From the NCBI RefSeq assembly GCF_000455285.1, contig NZ_HG005287.1:1-41748 (forward strand): a DNA stretch of 41,748 nucleotides, written 5' to 3'. The translations under genes and the position numbers were made by a program. Of this stretch, positions 26,211-33,938 are shown piece by piece; position 1 is the stretch's first letter; every line of letters begins with the position of its first letter. The stretch is from Candidatus Stoquefichus massiliensis AP9 (GTDB taxonomy: Bacteria > Bacillota_I > Bacilli_A > Erysipelotrichales > Coprobacillaceae). The notes below the pieces were generated by a model. That model was not told where the DNA came from. It was given only the letters and a program-made list of their open reading frames with translations, and did no database searches.

Positions 26211-27416
26211 ATTTGATTCCACAAGATACTTACGTACTCTTGATATAAAATGTAGTGAACCAGTAATCACAATATGATTCTTTTTAATATAAGCTGTCTT
26301 TAATGCCTCCATAAAACTATCAACAATAACTAAATGTGGTCGAGATTCAATCTTTGATAAATCAATTGCTCTTTCATCATTAAAAGTTGTTAAATAAACA
26401 GTATATCCTTCTTTCAACATCAAATCTAACATTGGATCAATATCTTTATCATTTAAACAAGAGAAAATAATGCTTATATTTTGTTCTTTTTTAACTCTTA
26501 AAGTTTGAATTAAAGCTTTAATCCCAGGCAAATTATGTGCACCATCTATTTCCACTGTACCAGTATGATAAGGTAACGTTTCATAACGCCCTTTCCATGA
26601 AGCATTTTCAATAGCAGAAGTTGTCAAATTAGCATCAAGACGAATAAGCTTAGAAGCAATTGTTAATGCTAATCTGGCATTCGTCACTTGATAAATACCT
26701 TGATTTTTTAATGTAAAAGCCATATCTCGATAACGAAAATGAAAAGGGTAACGAGAAACTTGATATTCTGGCACAACATACATAATAGCTTCCATAACAT
26801 CACATTGTTCCTGCAAACGTGCAAGGATAGTTCCTTGTGTTTCACTTGTTATAAACATTTGATGAGGTTTAATAACCCCCATCTTTTCATTAATAATATC
26901 ATAAATGCTTTCACCTAACTGTTTTTGATGATCCATCCCAATATTTGTAATCGCACTAATAATCGGATCTATAACATTAGTCTTATCATTTAAACCGCCA
27001 ATTCCAGTTTCAATAATACGATAATCCAAATCCAAAGACTCAAAATACGCCAGCATAATTAAAACATCTATTTCAAACATAGATAAACCATCAGTTTCAA
27101 TAATTTCATAATACTGATTAATATATTTTAATAGTTCTTCATCACTAATAGGTATATCATCAACACGAATACGATCATTATGACAAATAAGATAGGGTGA
27201 AGTAAAAGTTCCAACACTATAGCCATGAGCATTTAAGATACTCCTTAAATAATTAACAGTTGACCCTTTCCCATTCGTCCCTGCAATATGAATCATATTC
27301 TTTTGTTTCATAGAAATTTGACACTTATTTAATGTTTCTCTAAATTCATCAATTGTTCTTTTACTACGTTTAGACTCTATGTACGTTATTGCATCTTCTA
27401 CACATTCAAACATCAT
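26199..27416 (-). CDS. folC: Folylpolyglutamate / dihydrofolate synthase
   Basis: A Mur-ligase-like ATP-dependent enzyme that adds glutamate to folates (and often to dihydropteroate), 405 residues. The P-loop is GTNGKGS at 46-52, followed by the TSPYL motif and the IDGAHN segment of the C-terminal domain. ATG 27416 overlaps the ung stop codon (TAATG); ATG 27413 next to it is equally possible. GGAGG precedes both. It is the last gene of the unit that starts with the esterase, and its 3' end runs into the terminator hairpin. Confidence 0.95.
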   Translation of the reverse strand: MMFECVEDAITYIESKRSKRTIDEFRETLNKCQISMKQKNMIHIAGTNGKGSTVNYLRSILNAHGYSVGTFTSPYLICHNDRIRVDDIPISDEELLKYINQYYEIIETDGLSMFEIDVLIMLAYFESLDLDYRIIETGIGGLNDKTNVIDPIISAITNIGMDHQKQLGESIYDIINEKMGVIKPHQMFITSETQGTILARLQEQCDVMEAIMYVVPEYQVSRYPFHFRYRDMAFTLKNQGIYQVTNARLALTIASKLIRLDANLTTSAIENASWKGRYETLPYHTGTVEIDGAHNLPGIKALIQTLRVKKEQNISIIFSCLNDKDIDPMLDLMLKEGYTVYLTTFNDERAIDLSKIESRPHLVIVDSFMEALKTAYIKKNHIVITGSLHFISRVRKYLVESNKGG

Positions 27417-28066
27417 TAAATCCTCCAATCTATCGGTTCAATTCCCTGACTGATTAAAAATTGATTTGTTTTAGAAAAAGGTCTAGAACCAAAAAATCCT
27501 CGATAAGCAGATAATGGTGAAGGATGTGGGCTTGTAATCACACAATGTCTACTTTGATCAATCATTTTCGCTTTATCAATTGCTTGTCTTCCCCATAATA
27601 TAAAAACCAAAGGCTTTTCTCTTTTGTTCATAACTTCAATAATATGATTTGTAAAAATTTCCCATCCTTTATCTTTATGTGAATTTGCACGATGTGCTTG
27701 AACTGTTAAAACAGTATTTAACAATAATACCCCTTGATGAGCCCATGCTGACAAATCACCGTGGCGTGGAATATCAATTCCAACATCATCATGCGCTTCT
27801 TTATAAATATTAACAAGACTTGGCGGAATCTGTACTCCTAGTTCAACGCTAAATGCTAAACCATTTGCCTGATGTTCCTCATGATAAGGATCCTGTCCAA
27901 TAATTACAACCTTAATTTCATCATAATCTTTAAAATTAAAACAATGGAAAACTCTATTTCTTGGTGGATAAACAGTATGTGTTTCATACTCCTTATTAAC
28001 AAAAGATTCTAATTCTTTATAATAAGGCATTTGTTTTTCTTGTTGAATAATTGTCTTAAAATCCAT
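27416..28066 (-). CDS. ung: Uracil-DNA glycosylase
   Basis: Family 1 UDG, which removes uracil from DNA, 216 residues. The water-activating motif GQDPYH is at 57-62 (Asp59). The DNA-intercalation motif HPSPLSAYRGFFG begins with His181. It starts 2 bases after the HAD gene stop codon and overlaps folC. Complete and ordinary. Confidence 0.98.
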   Translation of the reverse strand: MDFKTIIQQEKQMPYYKELESFVNKEYETHTVYPPRNRVFHCFNFKDYDEIKVVIIGQDPYHEEHQANGLAFSVELGVQIPPSLVNIYKEAHDDVGIDIPRHGDLSAWAHQGVLLLNTVLTVQAHRANSHKDKGWEIFTNHIIEVMNKREKPLVFILWGRQAIDKAKMIDQSRHCVITSPHPSPLSAYRGFFGSRPFSKTNQFLISQGIEPIDWRI

Positions 28067-28068
28067 AG

Positions 28069-28887
28069 TTATAAAATATACCTTTCAATAATTTCTGCAA
28101 TAACACCTTCGTTATTATCCGCTTTTGTTGTTATATCACAAACCTTCTTCACATCATCCACTGCATTACCAGCTGCCACTGATAGCCCTGCAACACATAA
28201 CATTGGCAAATCATTATAATTATCTCCCACTGCAATACATTCGCTTATATCAACACCTAAAAGGTCTGCCAAATGTTTCAATCCAGCACCCTTATCAATA
28301 CCAATACGATTAAATTCCATATATCGATTCGAAGAATAACTTACCGCACATTGACCTTCCCAGATGTCTTTCATCAATGGTTCTAGACTCATTAAATAAG
28401 GAACATCAGTATTTTGATATAATATCTTAGAAATAGGTTCATCCTTTAAAAAATCAATAGAATTTTCTGTCATAATAATACAATCAACTTTTTGATTTTT
28501 AATTCTTTCAGCCTCTGATTCAGAAAGATTAAAAACATAAACTTTATCTTTTGTATAAACATGCTGACACACATCACAGTTTAAACCAAACTCAAATATT
28601 TCCTTTGTCTTTTCAAAAGATAAACCTTCAAAAAACAATAAACGATTATTTTTATTTTCAGTTAAAGCTCCGCCATTAAACGACAATACATACTCATTTT
28701 CTTCATCATAAAGCCCTAAAGTCTTTAAATCATGCTGAATAGACATAAAACCTCTGCCTGTTGCTGGTACAAATTTCACACCCTTTTCCTTAGCTTTTTG
28801 AATCAAATCAATATTTCTTTGACATATTGCATGCTGATCATTTAATAGTGTTTCATCCATATCACTTGCAATTATCTTATAAGCCAT
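28069..28887 (-). CDS. Cof-type HAD phosphatase, tandem copy 2
   Basis: A HAD type IIB phosphatase, 272 residues from ATG 28887 (MAYKIIASDMDETLL). Motifs: SDMDET (Asp9, Asp11), PATGRG, the KGAGLKHL lysine and GDNYND. An upstream ATG at 28896 directly abuts GGAGG inside the end of the preceding gene and is rejected. By eye about half of the aligned residues match the neighbouring HAD gene at 28889, so the two are a tandem duplication. Substrate unknown. Confidence 0.92.
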   Translation of the reverse strand: MAYKIIASDMDETLLNDQHAICQRNIDLIQKAKEKGVKFVPATGRGFMSIQHDLKTLGLYDEENEYVLSFNGGALTENKNNRLLFFEGLSFEKTKEIFEFGLNCDVCQHVYTKDKVYVFNLSESEAERIKNQKVDCIIMTENSIDFLKDEPISKILYQNTDVPYLMSLEPLMKDIWEGQCAVSYSSNRYMEFNRIGIDKGAGLKHLADLLGVDISECIAVGDNYNDLPMLCVAGLSVAAGNAVDDVKKVCDITTKADNNEGVIAEIIERYIL

Positions 28888-28888
28888 A

Positions 28889-29710
28889 TTATTCATCCTC
28901 CATTATAAACTTTTCAATAACTTCTTTAACAGCACCTTGATCATAATCAACAGAAGTCACATAGTCTGACATTTCCTTAATATCATCTGTTGCTCCATCA
29001 ACACAGACACCCAATCCTGCAACTTCTATCATAGAGGTATCATTATAATTATCTCCAATTGCAATTGTCTCTTCAATTTCTATATGTAAATAATCCGCTA
29101 ACCACTTTAAAGCCGCTCCTTTATTCACCCCTAATGGATTAAACTCTAAATAACGATACGAAGAATAACTTGCTGCAAAACGTCCATCTATTAAAGGTTT
29201 CAATTCTTGTTCAATATTCTTCAAATAAGACATATCACGTCTTTCAAATAATATTTTAGCAATCTTATCGCCCTTTAAAAAATCCATATTATATTCATCA
29301 ACGACTTTAAATGGAGCTTTTTGTACAGTTTTTCTTTCTACTTCATCAGGATCAGCATTAAAAATATAACAACAATCCATTGTAAAAATAAGTACACAGA
29401 CATCATAAGTTGCACCAGCATTAAATAATTCCTTTGTTTCTTCAAAAGATAAACCATTAAAATAAAGAACATGATTATCTTTATTTTCAACAATTAAACC
29501 ACCATTAAAACAAATAGAATACTCATTTTCCTGCTGATAAGTTCCTAATTCCTGTAAAATTTCTCCAATCATATTGTAAGCTCTGCCTGTCGCAGGTACA
29601 AACTTCACATTTTTATCTTTCAAAGATTGAACTGCCTTTTGATTCACTTCAGGAACATGATGATTCACCAATAACGTCTCATCTAAATCAGATAATATTA
29701 ACTTATACAT
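28889..29710 (-). CDS. Cof-type HAD phosphatase, tandem copy 1
   Basis: A HAD type IIB phosphatase, 273 residues from ATG 29710 (MYKLILSDLDETLL), with GAGGG 8 bases upstream. Motifs: SDLDET (Asp8, Asp10), PATGRA, KGAALKWL and GDNYND. It shares the cap-domain signature FNGGL..ENK..GLSFEETKE with copy 2, including DVC and DFLK. The esterase stop codon overlaps its SD (TAGAGGG). The two copies may act on related phosphosugars; this is inference. Confidence 0.92.
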   Translation of the reverse strand: MYKLILSDLDETLLVNHHVPEVNQKAVQSLKDKNVKFVPATGRAYNMIGEILQELGTYQQENEYSICFNGGLIVENKDNHVLYFNGLSFEETKELFNAGATYDVCVLIFTMDCCYIFNADPDEVERKTVQKAPFKVVDEYNMDFLKGDKIAKILFERRDMSYLKNIEQELKPLIDGRFAASYSSYRYLEFNPLGVNKGAALKWLADYLHIEIEETIAIGDNYNDTSMIEVAGLGVCVDGATDDIKEMSDYVTSVDYDQGAVKEVIEKFIMEDE

Positions 29711-29722
29711 TCTATCCACCCT

Positions 29723-30499
29723 CTATTTATATAGAAATTCCATAAACATTGGAACCCTTTCTCGCCACTCACCTTCATTATGCTTGGCACCTTCAAAATA
29801 ATGATACTCCAAATTTTTCATTTTGTCTTTCAATAAACAATAAATTCTATTATTACTTTCAATATACCATTCATCTATAACATCATCACCACAACCTTCA
29901 AATTCTCCCAAATCAAAATAAAAGCGATTATCTATAGAATATTCATGATTTTCAATAACATCTTCAAATTCATTCATATAAAACCAAAACGCTGTAGATA
30001 AAGATGCACATTTTCTAAAAACTTCAGGGTAGTTCAATGCTGCATAAGCACTAATCACACCACCCATCGAACTTCCAACAATTGCTGTATCATCAGCAAT
30101 TGTTCGAAAACGTCTATCTATATAAGGTTTCAATTCCTCAATCATCCATTCAACATAGGCTTTCCCTTCTCCACCAATAATCTTATCTTTTATTTGAGTT
30201 TCCTGATAAGAGAGTTCTGAATTAATGAGCCATGGTCCATACTCATCCATTCTTTTGAAACCTGTAAAATTACATGGAATCGCAACCATAATTACATCCA
30301 AATGCATCATCTGAACATAATCTAAAAATCCCCAACTCACTCCACAAAAAGATAATCGATCAAAAAAGGCATTTTGACCATCTTGAATATATAAAACAGG
30401 ATAACGTTTTTCCTGATCATAGTAGTCATCAGGCAAATAAACAGTTATCTTTCGATCTCTCTTTAATTTCTCCATATCAAAACGAAATGATACAAACAT
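29723..30499 (-). CDS. Alpha/beta-hydrolase, esterase family (Fes/EstD-like)
   Basis: A cytoplasmic serine hydrolase of 258 residues with the putative-esterase (PF00756-like) fold. The nucleophile elbow is GSSMGG with Ser144. His240 (AKHNEGEWRERVP) is the likely catalytic histidine, and an Asp near 196 (FDLGEFEG) is a candidate third member. No signal peptide. The ATG at 30499 has GGAGG 6 bases upstream. It heads the run esterase-HAD-HAD-ung-folC. I see no clear promoter between it and the divIC terminator, so readthrough is likely. Substrate unknown. Confidence 0.88.
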   Translation of the reverse strand: MFVSFRFDMEKLKRDRKITVYLPDDYYDQEKRYPVLYIQDGQNAFFDRLSFCGVSWGFLDYVQMMHLDVIMVAIPCNFTGFKRMDEYGPWLINSELSYQETQIKDKIIGGEGKAYVEWMIEELKPYIDRRFRTIADDTAIVGSSMGGVISAYAALNYPEVFRKCASLSTAFWFYMNEFEDVIENHEYSIDNRFYFDLGEFEGCGDDVIDEWYIESNNRIYCLLKDKMKNLEYHYFEGAKHNEGEWRERVPMFMEFLYK

Positions 30500-30527
30500 A
30501 CTTTTCCTCCTTTTATATAACACAAAA

Positions 30528-30547
30528 AAATAAGCGCAAGCTTATTT
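30528..30547 (-). terminator. divIC terminator
   Basis: Perfect stem AAATAAGC / GCTTATTT with loop TTGC and a T run on the minus strand. The divIC stop codon (30542-30544) is part of the stem. Confidence 0.88.
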
Positions 30548-30835
30548 CTTAGTATCTGGCAATCTGACAACTTCTTCTCCATCTTTAGGAAAGATATACT
30601 CATCTCTAGCATATCTTGCAGCATAATCATCATCCGTCAATAAATCAACCTTTTCAGATAAAGCTTTCTTTTCTTTCTCTAATTCTGCTTTTCTTGTCTC
30701 TAAACGTACCAATTCTTGTTTTTGATTAACAACACGAAATGCATTCACTGCTAAAGTATAAATTAAAACAGCCGAAATGCCAATATATATAAGACCTAGG
30801 AATTTTTTGTATCTGGGTTCTTTTGTTTTTGCCAT
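30542..30835 (-). CDS. divIC: Septum formation protein DivIC (FtsB-like)
   Basis: A small bitopic division protein, 97 residues. A short basic cytoplasmic end is followed by one membrane span at about 13-30 and a coiled coil at about 33-65 (NQKQELVRLETRKAELEKEK). The conserved end is YARDEYIFPKDGEEV. Works with DivIB and FtsL in the divisome. It lies after yabP-yabQ as in Bacillus and overlaps the end of yabQ by 40 bases, with AAGGTG as SD inside yabQ. Confidence 0.92.
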   Translation of the reverse strand: MAKTKEPRYKKFLGLIYIGISAVLIYTLAVNAFRVVNQKQELVRLETRKAELEKEKKALSEKVDLLTDDDYAARYARDEYIFPKDGEEVVRLPDTKK

Positions 30836-31218
30836 TTTAACTTCACCTTCTTTACTCTTTTTTGTATTATACCATTAATATACCGAAAAAAGAAGATAAA
30901 AGGTGCGATTATTCTTTTCAAAATACGAACAAATATTTCTAAATGATACAAAAGATAGTAGGCATAATACTTCTGATAAAACAGATAACCTAAAAACATC
31001 ATCATAAAGAAATAGAATCTTAAAATACCATCATTGAGAATCACTAAACCATAAAAATAGAGAATACCAAATCCAAAACCAATTCCTACCTGTATAAGAT
31101 AACGCATAAAGATAGGGATTCTCATTAACAATCGATTGATAATATGATAGACTCCACTCATTACAAAGCCATATCCAAAAGAATAAAACAAACATTGAAA
31201 TTGAACTAATAAATCCAT
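30796..31218 (-). CDS. yabQ: Spore cortex biosynthesis protein YabQ
   Basis: An integral membrane protein of 140 residues required for cortex formation in Bacillus. Hydrophobic segments at about 6-25, 38-60, 66-83 and 104-114 suggest four spans (the last is weak) and a strongly basic C-terminal tail. It overlaps yabP by one base (TAATG) and divIC by 40 bases. It is identified from the yabP-yabQ-divIC order together with its membrane pattern. Confidence 0.85.
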   Translation of the reverse strand: MDLLVQFQCLFYSFGYGFVMSGVYHIINRLLMRIPIFMRYLIQVGIGFGFGILYFYGLVILNDGILRFYFFMMMFLGYLFYQKYYAYYLLYHLEIFVRILKRIIAPFIFFFRYINGIIQKRVKKVKLKWQKQKNPDTKNS

Positions 31219-31514
31219 TATTTCAATAGTTTATTAAACATCTTATCTTTTTGATGTGGTTTTTTCTTTTCAGAAACATAACTCATACTATCAATATTTC
31301 CTTTAATACTCACTTCATTTTGATCTTGATCCAATCTTACCAAAGTTAAATCACTACCCGTAATATTTAAATATCCCAATGAAGTTTCAATCAGAAATTC
31401 AAAAGAATCAAAACTTTCTATTTTCTTAACACCAGTCAATTCAAGACTTTTCCGATCTTTTAAACATATATGATGATAAGGTGTCTGTTCAAAATGTAAA
31501 CTATTATTATCCAT
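31218..31514 (-). CDS. yabP: Sporulation protein YabP
   Basis: A 98-residue protein of the YabP/YqfC family involved in spore coat/cortex formation. The typical pattern ICLKDRKSLELTGVKKIESFDSFEFLIETSLG and GSDLTLVRLDQDQNEVSIKG is present in the core (17-75) with a basic tail. It has a good SigE-type promoter directly upstream, separating it from rqcP, and AGGAGG as SD. Confidence 0.92.
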   Translation of the reverse strand: MDNNSLHFEQTPYHHICLKDRKSLELTGVKKIESFDSFEFLIETSLGYLNITGSDLTLVRLDQDQNEVSIKGNIDSMSYVSEKKKPHQKDKMFNKLLK

Positions 31515-31532
31515 ATTCTTACCTCCTAATCA

Positions 31533-31561
31533 ACTATATGTCTTTACTCCTTAGAATATGC
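31533..31561 (-). promoter_or_regulatory. SigE-type promoter of yabPQ
   Basis: GCATATT (31555-31561) fits the SigE -35 (kmATATT) exactly; after 14 bp comes CATATAGT (31533-31540), close to the -10 CATACAmT. It would start transcription almost at the yabP SD (31522-31527), giving a leader of about 14 bases. Mother-cell expression of yabPQ in Bacillus supports the call. Confidence 0.65.
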
Positions 31562-31567
31562 AAAAGA

Positions 31568-31587
31568 CTTAACGATATCTCGTTAAG
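31568..31587 (-). terminator. rqcP terminator
   Basis: Perfect 8-bp stem CTTAACGA / TCGTTAAG with a 4-base loop, then TCTTTT on the minus strand, 3 bases after the rqcP stop codon. It separates vegetative transcription from yabPQ. Confidence 0.8.
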
Positions 31588-31590
31588 CCT

Positions 31591-31854
31591 CTATACTTCT
31601 ACTTTCTTCTTTTCATCAATAATTTCATATAACATAGAACTATCATCTTTTAAGACATGTTCTTTTAAATCTAAAACTCTTACAGTTAAAAAGCTACGAC
31701 CAAATTCAATCTCAATTTCATCACCGATCTTTAACTGAGTAGAAGGTTTGGCTACTTTACCATTAACCTTCACACGTGAAGATTCACTAATCTCTTTAGA
31801 CAGTGTTCTTCTTTTAATAATTCTTGATACTTTTAAAAATTTATCTAAACGCAT
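31591..31854 (-). CDS. rqcP: S4-domain RNA-binding protein RqcP (YabO/Hsp15-like)
   Basis: An 87-residue S4-fold protein. In Bacillus it binds stalled 50S subunits and takes part in ribosome quality control (alanine tailing) with RqcH. The S4 motif MRLDKFLKVSRIIKRRTLSKE is N-terminal, followed by VNGKVAKPSTQLKIGDEIEI. It overlaps the spoVT stop by 10 bases. Bacillus has yabM and yabN between spoVT and yabO; they are absent here. Confidence 0.92.
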   Translation of the reverse strand: MRLDKFLKVSRIIKRRTLSKEISESSRVKVNGKVAKPSTQLKIGDEIEIEFGRSFLTVRVLDLKEHVLKDDSSMLYEIIDEKKKVEV

Positions 31855-32363
31855 GCTTCAATCTCCTGTTCAATCACATCCTTAATGAACTCAAGTAATG
31901 TTTCATCCATCATGTAATAAGGTGTTTGCTCACTAATCATAAGCAGTGCTCCCTGACACTCTTGTCCATTAACCAATGGATATATTGTTACTTTTTTTGT
32001 TTCATTAAAGAAATCCATTGTGATTTCAATTTGTTTTTCTTGTTTTTCAATCAATAAGGATAAATCCTTTGGTATTGCTTTTCTTTGATATTTAGCAAGT
32101 CCATCAGATGAACTCGATATAACATTATGCAAATCACATATCATAAATGTATTATGATATTTTGTATATAACCCTTCTAATAAGACCTGTACTGTTGGTC
32201 CCATTTTATTTAACATTGAAAATTTTGTAAGGATGATTCTATCATCCTCTAATGAGAAAGAAATACTTTCTCCTTCTTTCATCATTAACTGTTTTCTCAT
32301 TTCTTTAGGAATTACAATTCTTCCTAATTCATCAATTCTTCTAACCATTCCTGTTGTTTTCAT
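31845..32363 (-). CDS. spoVT: Stage V sporulation protein T, AbrB-type regulator
   Basis: A forespore transcription factor, 172 residues. The N-terminal AbrB swapped-hairpin DNA-binding domain (TGMVRRIDELGRIVIPKEMR, 4-23) is followed by a GAF-like domain (about 55-165). In Bacillus it adjusts SigG-dependent genes. It starts 9 bp after the GDPD gene and overlaps rqcP, so it is at least partly co-transcribed with vegetative genes. I did not find a clear SigG promoter for it. Confidence 0.93.
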   Translation of the reverse strand: MKTTGMVRRIDELGRIVIPKEMRKQLMMKEGESISFSLEDDRIILTKFSMLNKMGPTVQVLLEGLYTKYHNTFMICDLHNVISSSSDGLAKYQRKAIPKDLSLLIEKQEKQIEITMDFFNETKKVTIYPLVNGQECQGALLMISEQTPYYMMDETLLEFIKDVIEQEIEACV

Positions 32364-32372
32364 AATAGTACC

Positions 32373-33062
32373 TCACTTAAAATATTCGTTTGATATTATT
32401 ATGTCCACTCCTAAATTTTTTAATCTTTGATATTCCTTTAAATTTGGAACTGTCCATGCTGCAATCTGGATATGATGAGACTTAAGAAACTGAATTCTTG
32501 TTTCATTGAGAAAGTTATATCTAGGATGAATGGCATTCAAATCTGTTTCTAAAAGTTCATTACATTTCTTTTTATAACTATATTCAATAAGATAACCAGC
32601 ATAATTATGCTTATCTAATGCTTTGATTTTTTGAACAGATGACAAATAAAAAGAAGAATAATAAATTTGTTTTTCAACACCCATATCTTGTACCAAATGA
32701 TATACTTTTTCTTCAATACCATCATATTGAATAACATCAGTTTTTAATTCAATGTTAACCATAAAATCTTTACCTTTAATGAATTCTAACAATTCTCTTA
32801 ATGTTGGAATGTCATAATATCCATAAGTTTTATGATTAAAATTAAATTGTCGTAACTCTTCTAACGTATAATCCTTGACATACCCTTCACCTGTACTTGT
32901 TCGATTGATTTTCTCATCATGAATCAAAACCATTTCTCCATCTTTGGTTAAGTGAACATCAGTTTCTACACCATCAAATCCCTGCTCATAAGCTTTTATA
33001 AAAGCCACCATGGTATTTTCTGGATACTTGGCACTATAACCCCTATGTGCTAACTTTTTCAT
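32373..33062 (-). CDS. Glycerophosphodiester phosphodiesterase
   Basis: A cytoplasmic GDPD of the TIM-barrel family, 229 residues from ATG 33062 (GAGG 8 bases upstream). It releases sn-glycerol-3-phosphate and an alcohol from glycerophosphodiesters. The HRG at 6-8, ENT at 15-17, ETD with Glu33 and Asp35 and His48 (IHDE) are the expected catalytic and metal residues. No signal peptide, unlike secreted GlpQ. It is first in the GDPD-spoVT-rqcP unit. Confidence 0.93.
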   Translation of the reverse strand: MKKLAHRGYSAKYPENTMVAFIKAYEQGFDGVETDVHLTKDGEMVLIHDEKINRTSTGEGYVKDYTLEELRQFNFNHKTYGYYDIPTLRELLEFIKGKDFMVNIELKTDVIQYDGIEEKVYHLVQDMGVEKQIYYSSFYLSSVQKIKALDKHNYAGYLIEYSYKKKCNELLETDLNAIHPRYNFLNETRIQFLKSHHIQIAAWTVPNLKEYQRLKNLGVDIIISNEYFK

Positions 33063-33080
33063 CACTACACCCTCACTTTA

Positions 33081-33089
33081 TGATATAAT
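33081..33089 (+). promoter_or_regulatory. Extended -10 promoter of the plus-strand HAD gene
   Basis: TGATATAAT is a perfect extended -10 about 30 bp before the HAD start codon. The -35 region, inside the GDPD start, is poor. It lies back to back with the minus-strand -10 at 33091-33096. Confidence 0.6.
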
Positions 33090-33090
33090 G

Positions 33091-33118
33091 ATTATACTAC
33101 AAAATGGAGGTCAAACAA
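33091..33118 (-). promoter_or_regulatory. Promoter of the GDPD-spoVT-rqcP unit
   Basis: TTGTTT (33113-33118), 16-bp spacer, TATAAT (33091-33096) on the minus strand. The -10 is one base from the plus-strand -10, so the two promoters occupy the same DNA. Confidence 0.6.
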
Positions 33119-33907
33119 ATGATTAAAGCTATCTTTTTTGATATTGATGGAACAATTTTATCACATCACACAAAACAAGTTTGTGATTCAACAAAAAAAG
33201 CATTGCATCAGCTTAAAGAGAAAGGCATTTACACTTTTATCGCGACAGGACGACATATCTCTGAAATGCGAGATCTCCCTATTCAAGATTTAGAATTTGA
33301 GGGTTATATCACTTTAAACGGACAATATTGTTATAATCATAAAGAAGTTATTTACGATTTACCAATTCATCAAGATGATATTCGAAATATTATTCAACTC
33401 ATCAACAAACATCCTTTTCCATGTATATTCGTTGAAGATGAACTGATGTATATCAATTATCACAATCAGGCAGTAAAAATTGTACAAGATGCTATTTCAA
33501 CCGCTTTACCAGATATTAATGATCTCAATAGAGGATATACCCATCCCATATATCAAGTGATTCCATACGATATAACAATTGAAACAGAAGATCACATTTT
33601 ACAATGTATGCCCCACTGCAAACGTACACGCTGGCATGAACTAGCCATTGATATTATTCCACAAAATGGTGGAAAACAAAACGGAATTAAAGAAATATTA
33701 CATTATTACAATATCAATCAAAATGAAACAATGGCTTTTGGTGATGGCCTCAATGATATCGATATGTTTGAATATGTAGAATGTGCTATTGCGATGGGAA
33801 ATGCATCAGATGAAGTCAAGAAAGCAGCTGATGATGTGACTGATGACATCGATCAAGATGGTATCATGAAAGCATTAATCAAACATCATATTCTTGATAA
33901 ATATTAA
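33119..33907 (+). CDS. Cof-type HAD phosphatase
   Basis: A HAD type IIB phosphatase, 262 residues from ATG 33119 (GGAGG 8 bases upstream). Motifs: FDIDGT (Asp8, Asp10), ATGR, the GGKQNGI lysine and FGDGLND. It is the only housekeeping gene on the plus strand. It looks closer to the HAD gene at 575 than to the tandem pair at 28069-29710 (shared FDIDGT and C-terminal DDxDxDGIxKAL). Substrate unknown. A strong terminator follows directly. Confidence 0.92.
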   Translation: MIKAIFFDIDGTILSHHTKQVCDSTKKALHQLKEKGIYTFIATGRHISEMRDLPIQDLEFEGYITLNGQYCYNHKEVIYDLPIHQDDIRNIIQLINKHPFPCIFVEDELMYINYHNQAVKIVQDAISTALPDINDLNRGYTHPIYQVIPYDITIETEDHILQCMPHCKRTRWHELAIDIIPQNGGKQNGIKEILHYYNINQNETMAFGDGLNDIDMFEYVECAIAMGNASDEVKKAADDVTDDIDQDGIMKALIKHHILDKY

Positions 33908-33935
33908 AATCTCTCTTCTCATTTGAAGAGAGATT
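33908..33935. terminator. Bidirectional terminator between HAD gene and ppaC
   Basis: Perfect 11-bp stem AATCTCTCTTC / GAAGAGAGATT with a 6-base loop. It begins right after the HAD stop codon and is followed by a T run on the plus strand; on the minus strand it ends ppaC 3 bases after its stop codon, with a shorter T tail. Confidence 0.9.
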
Positions 33936-33938
33936 TTT

